From positions 992,001 to 1,056,000 of the forward strand of contig NZ_FPCH01000002.1 of assembly GCF_900116175.1 (NCBI RefSeq): DNA of 64,000 nt, in the 5' to 3' direction. This stretch comes from Hyphomicrobium facile. GTDB lineage: Bacteria; Pseudomonadota; Alphaproteobacteria; Rhizobiales; Hyphomicrobiaceae. Below the pieces are notes generated by a model. That model was not told where the DNA came from. It was given only the letters and a program-made list of their open reading frames with translations, and made no database searches. Shown piece after piece: positions 61,620 to 64,000 of this stretch; position 1 is the stretch's first letter; each line of letters begins with the position of its first letter. Made by a program: the position numbers and the translations under genes.

Positions 61620-61922
61620 TCAGTGCATATAGGGCGCGTTGCCGCCCCAGATGCTGCCCACGCCCGTATTGAAGAAGAAGCCGTTGTCGAAGGGCCCAGC
61701 TATCGTCTGCTCATCGAATGAGGGCGGGCCGGGGGGGCGCTTCTTGTTGCGGTTGGTGCCGTAGGTGTTGATGGAGTCTGCCTTGCCGTAGGAGTAGCCG
61801 CCGCGCTTGTGGCGAAGTGCATATCCATCCGACGAAGACTGGCCGTCCGCAGCAATTGCGGGAGCGGCTATGCCGAAAAGCAAAGCACTGGCGAAGATGG
61901 CCGAAATAATCCTGATTTTCAT
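61620..61922 (-). CDS. Small exported protein
   Basis: 100 residues: signal peptide (~1-24, ending AIAAD), then a Gly/Tyr/Asn-rich, structure-poor segment (GGYSYGKADSINTYGTN, GPFDNGFFFNTGVGSIWG). No Cys. GAGAGG precedes the ATG. No known family; composition resembles small surface proteins of Hyphomicrobiales. Confidence 0.65.
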   Translation of the reverse strand: MKIRIISAIFASALLFGIAAPAIAADGQSSSDGYALRHKRGGYSYGKADSINTYGTNRNKKRPPGPPSFDEQTIAGPFDNGFFFNTGVGSIWGGNAPYMH

Positions 61923-62214
61923 CGCTGTAGCCTCTCTGCGCCATTCACGTATCGAGCAATTCTATAACCCATCAATACTGAAATTATCATTGCACGAGTT
62001 GAAGAAATGGTATCGCGTCGCAATTGGCGCAAGGCTGTAACTTCTTGACAACGGATCTGCGAGATTGGTGGCCTCTTCAAAGCGAGGCTTGGCGATTTAT
62101 TCGCCCGGTGTGGTAAGATTCCCACTGTGGGAGCGCCAAACGGCGCGCGGCTTCTCCAATGCGGAAAATTGCTCGGCTTAAGCTGTTGTCCCACTGGCCT
62201 CGTGGAGACGGCGC

Positions 62215-62499
62215 ATGGAATATCTTCCACTGATCATCCAGCTCCTCAGCGGTGCTCTTGGCGGTAACGCCACCGGCGCTCTGTTGAAGAACCTGAGCCT
62301 TGGGACGCTCGGCAACGCCATTGCAGGTATAGTCGGCGGCGGCATCGGCGGCCAAATTCTCGAACACGTTTTCAATACGGCAGTCGCTGGCGGCGCCATG
62401 GATCCGACTGCCATCATCACCCAAATCGTGGGATCCGGTGTCAGCGGCGGCATTCTGACTGCGATCGTCGGCGCTCTTCGGAACGCAATGGCGAAGTAA
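62215..62499 (+). CDS. Small hydrophobic Gly-rich protein
   Basis: 94 residues of alternating hydrophobic helices and Gly-rich turns ([41 protein letters not shown]). Such proteins are widespread in Rhizobiales and of unknown function; membrane insertion or self-assembly is likely. GGAGA precedes the ATG, and a strong terminator follows, so it is a one-gene unit. Confidence 0.75.
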   Translation: MEYLPLIIQLLSGALGGNATGALLKNLSLGTLGNAIAGIVGGGIGGQILEHVFNTAVAGGAMDPTAIITQIVGSGVSGGILTAIVGALRNAMAK

Positions 62500-62516
62500 C
62501 GTTCAGTCCAGAAAAA

Positions 62517-62553
62517 ACTCGCCGGCGCGGCGGCCGGCGAGTCGTTATTTTTT
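62517..62553 (+). terminator. Rho-independent terminator
   Basis: 10-bp stem ACTCGCCGGC (62517-62526) / GCCGGCGAGT (62533-62542), 6-nt loop, then CGTTATTTTTT. It ends the small hydrophobic gene. Confidence 0.85.
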
Positions 62554-62592
62554 CGAGGGCTCGTCTCAACTCGTTTCGGAAAGAATGGCGGC

Positions 62593-62856
62593 TCAGCCGC
62601 AAGCCTTCTGACGTGCGGTGCAGTGTGGCAAGCCGACCGACGACGTATCGCACTTGATCCTTACGACGCCGCGCGGGGTCCAGCCGTGATTTTCAATCGA
62701 GTGCTTGAGCGCCTGGCCAGCCATGAACTTCGCGAGATCTTCCGTCACCATGACGGACTCTCCGCCAGCGAGAACGCAGCCGGCGTATGCCGAGCTCGAA
62801 GCCATTCCAACAGTTGCCGCGAACGCGATGAGCCCCGTACGAATAAGTCTCTTCAT
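62593..62856 (-). CDS. Small exported protein with four Cys
   Basis: 87 residues: a signal peptide ([25 protein letters not shown]), then a short domain with four Cys (near 27, 70, 80 and 86) that could form two disulfides. GGGGAGA precedes ATG 62856; the frame open to 62925 has no ribosome site. No family recognised. Confidence 0.68.
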   Translation of the reverse strand: MKRLIRTGLIAFAATVGMASSSAYAGCVLAGGESVMVTEDLAKFMAGQALKHSIENHGWTPRGVVRIKCDTSSVGLPHCTARQKACG

Positions 62857-63265
62857 GTCTTTAGTCTCCCCTGGACCGATGCGTGATACCGGCATCCGAA
62901 ATCTCGCCGATGACGCGCGCATCATGTTGCGCGTCTGACGAGCCGCTCCCCATTCCGGATATTCGGCCTACGTCACACCTTTGTTCAAAGCCTCGGTTTC
63001 GAAGCTCTCAATGCGGAACAGACCAAATGCTTCGAAGTGCGTCCCCGAATCGTTCGGACTGACCGCACGCATCATAGCGCCAACGCACGCGCAACGCTGT
63101 TCCCCAACTGCGGCAAGCGACCAGCAAATCGCGAATGCGTAAGACACATCGCACGTCAAGGCGACGCGGAATTCGCGCGAGCCTGCCGTCGAGAATGCTC
63201 AAGCCAACACTTACCCAGCGCCGCGACCGAAGCCGAGACGCGAGCAAGTCAGTCTTCAAAGAACT
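62857..63265. other. Intergenic region, no gene seen
   Basis: About 410 bp between two leftward genes. Open frames here lack ribosome sites and protein character; no terminator follows the cold-shock gene. Confidence 0.4.
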
Positions 63266-63481
63266 TCAGCCTGCTCTTTGGAGATCGACGGCTTTAGGAC
63301 CTTTGCCGCGCTTATCGGGCTCGGTCTCAAATGAAATTCGCATCCCCTCGTTGAGCTCACCAATTCCGGATCGCTCAACTGCGGTTACATGCACAAAAAC
63401 GTCATTGCCCCCTGCATCCGGCTTGATGAAGCCGTAGCCTTTCTGGGAATTATAAAATTTAACGGTACCTGTCTGGCGCAT
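63266..63481 (-). CDS. Cold-shock protein (CspA family)
   Basis: 71 residues, one OB-fold cold-shock domain. RNP1 KGYGFIKP and RNP2 VFVHVTAV bind single-stranded RNA/DNA. AGGAGA precedes ATG 63481; an in-frame ATG 20 codons earlier has no such site. Acts as an RNA chaperone; whether it is cold-induced cannot be told. About 240 bp without a gene lies upstream and may include a long leader. Confidence 0.9.
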   Translation of the reverse strand: MRQTGTVKFYNSQKGYGFIKPDAGGNDVFVHVTAVERSGIGELNEGMRISFETEPDKRGKGPKAVDLQRAG

Positions 63482-63721
63482 ACATCGTCTCCTGGCAGCC
63501 CGGCATTCGATGCAAGCTTGCTCTAAGCTTCGCATCGACACCGCGGCGAGCCTCGGAGCCGAATGATCCCAAGCGCCTGCTGCCGGATCGCACTAACTCG
63601 CGCCGGACCCGTAGAACGCATCGGGAGCTACCGTGCCGCTGCCCGCCTTAGCGTGCGGCAATTTATCCTGTAAATACGGGCACCTTGCAAGGTGAAATGC
63701 TGCACAGCAACTATATGACGG

Positions 63722-64000
63722 TTATTGAACGGCAGAGCGCAACTCGAAGCTCGCGCCCGAACCCTCCGCCAACAGATCTTTCAGAACCGGCAAAATCGCT
63801 TCGAGCTCGTCTTTGAGCCGGTACGGCGGATTGATGACGAGAACGCCGGACGCGGTCAGGCCAAGTCCCGCAAAAGACTTCGAGACTGCCAGCCTGACGT
63901 CGAGAAATTCGAGCCCTGTCCGCGATGTGACAGTCGCCACGAGGCGGTCCGCTGCCGCTTCATCCTTGAGCGGATACCAGATCGCGTAGGTGCCAGACGC
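63722..64000 (-). CDS. rlmJ: RlmJ, 23S rRNA A2030 N6-methyltransferase, C-terminal part
   Basis: The last 92 codons are visible; the 5' end lies past the window. GTYAIWYPLKD and VINPPY (the catalytic (D/N)PP(Y/F) motif of N6-adenine methyltransferases) with the following LKDELEAILPVL match RlmJ (DUF519). It methylates A2030 of 23S rRNA. The frame stays open through the window edge, so the GTG at 63940 is not the true start. Confidence 0.85.
   Translation of the reverse strand, partial: ASGTYAIWYPLKDEAAADRLVATVTSRTGLEFLDVRLAVSKSFAGLGLTASGVLVINPPYRLKDELEAILPVLKDLLAEGSGASFELRSAVQ

Noticed and set aside
1-64000. tRNA, rRNA, insertion sequences, phage or integration sites
   Set aside because: No cloverleaf-like segment, transposase or integrase gene, or terminal inverted repeats were seen by eye; a covariance search was not possible.

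Overview
This is GC-rich alphaproteobacterial chromosome, most likely order Hyphomicrobiales (Rhizobiales) and possibly a Hyphomicrobium-like methylotroph. The order rests on the gene content: chpT, an EipA/DUF1134 protein, an IalB-family protein, the short aa3-type cytochrome oxidase subunit IV, glnII glutamine synthetase with a divergent GstI-like/DUF2735 gene, a TTAA-N7-TTAA (CtrA) box and several GGAAC-N17-(C/G)GTT (sigma EcfG) promoter-like sites. The genus is inference only; meaB fits a serine-cycle/ethylmalonyl-CoA methylotroph but does not prove it. I saw no tRNA, rRNA, CRISPR, phage or insertion sequence.

Layout. 1-2.1 kb: end of an Hpt protein, translationally coupled to a membrane hybrid histidine kinase. 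2.4-7.6 kb: small stress/envelope genes (two glycine-rich secreted proteins, a ribbon-helix-helix protein, a lone receiver, a cytochrome oxidase subunit IV pair, a polysaccharide deacetylase). 7.7-10.6 kb: nitrogen module (glnII, divergent gstI-like gene, glutaminase). 11-17 kb: DUF4142 protein, small membrane protein, lipoprotein hydrolase, meaB, a periodic helical secreted protein and a Tat-type esterase.

17-43 kb: exopolysaccharide locus. The main operon reads leftward from about 37.58 to 21.28 kb: PHP tyrosine phosphatase, Wza-type export protein, Wzc/ExoP-type BY-kinase, a J-domain protein, a TPR/beta protein, six GT4 glycosyltransferases, a Wzy-like polymerase, a WcaF-like acetyltransferase and a terminal WcaI-like transferase. 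Many genes overlap by 4-25 bases (ATGA or GTGA junctions). A NusG/RfaH-like gene is convergent with the last gene and overlaps it by 93 bp; its divergent neighbour is the initiating phosphoglycosyltransferase. A GT11-like transferase and a Crp/Fnr regulator lie beyond. Rightward from 37.8 kb are a FecR-like secreted protein, a second O-antigen ligase/polymerase-like protein, a GGDEF-EAL protein and a PAS-LuxR regulator. No Wzx flippase is visible.

43-49 kb: pseudo-SDR, IalB protein, and a 1195-residue autotransporter whose passenger is about 20 Asp-rich repeats alternating 26 and 27 residues. 49.4-54.4 kb: a second surface-sugar locus (PilZ, TPR-glycosyltransferase, GT2-like enzyme, sugar C-methyltransferase, epimerase). 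54.5-64 kb: zinc CDF transporter, coiled-coil membrane protein, eipA-like gene, cysQ, chpT with a downstream CtrA-boxed receiver, small secreted proteins, a cold-shock protein and the end of rlmJ.

The recurring theme is envelope building under cell-cycle (ChpT/CtrA), general-stress (EcfG-like promoters) and c-di-GMP (EAL, PilZ) control.
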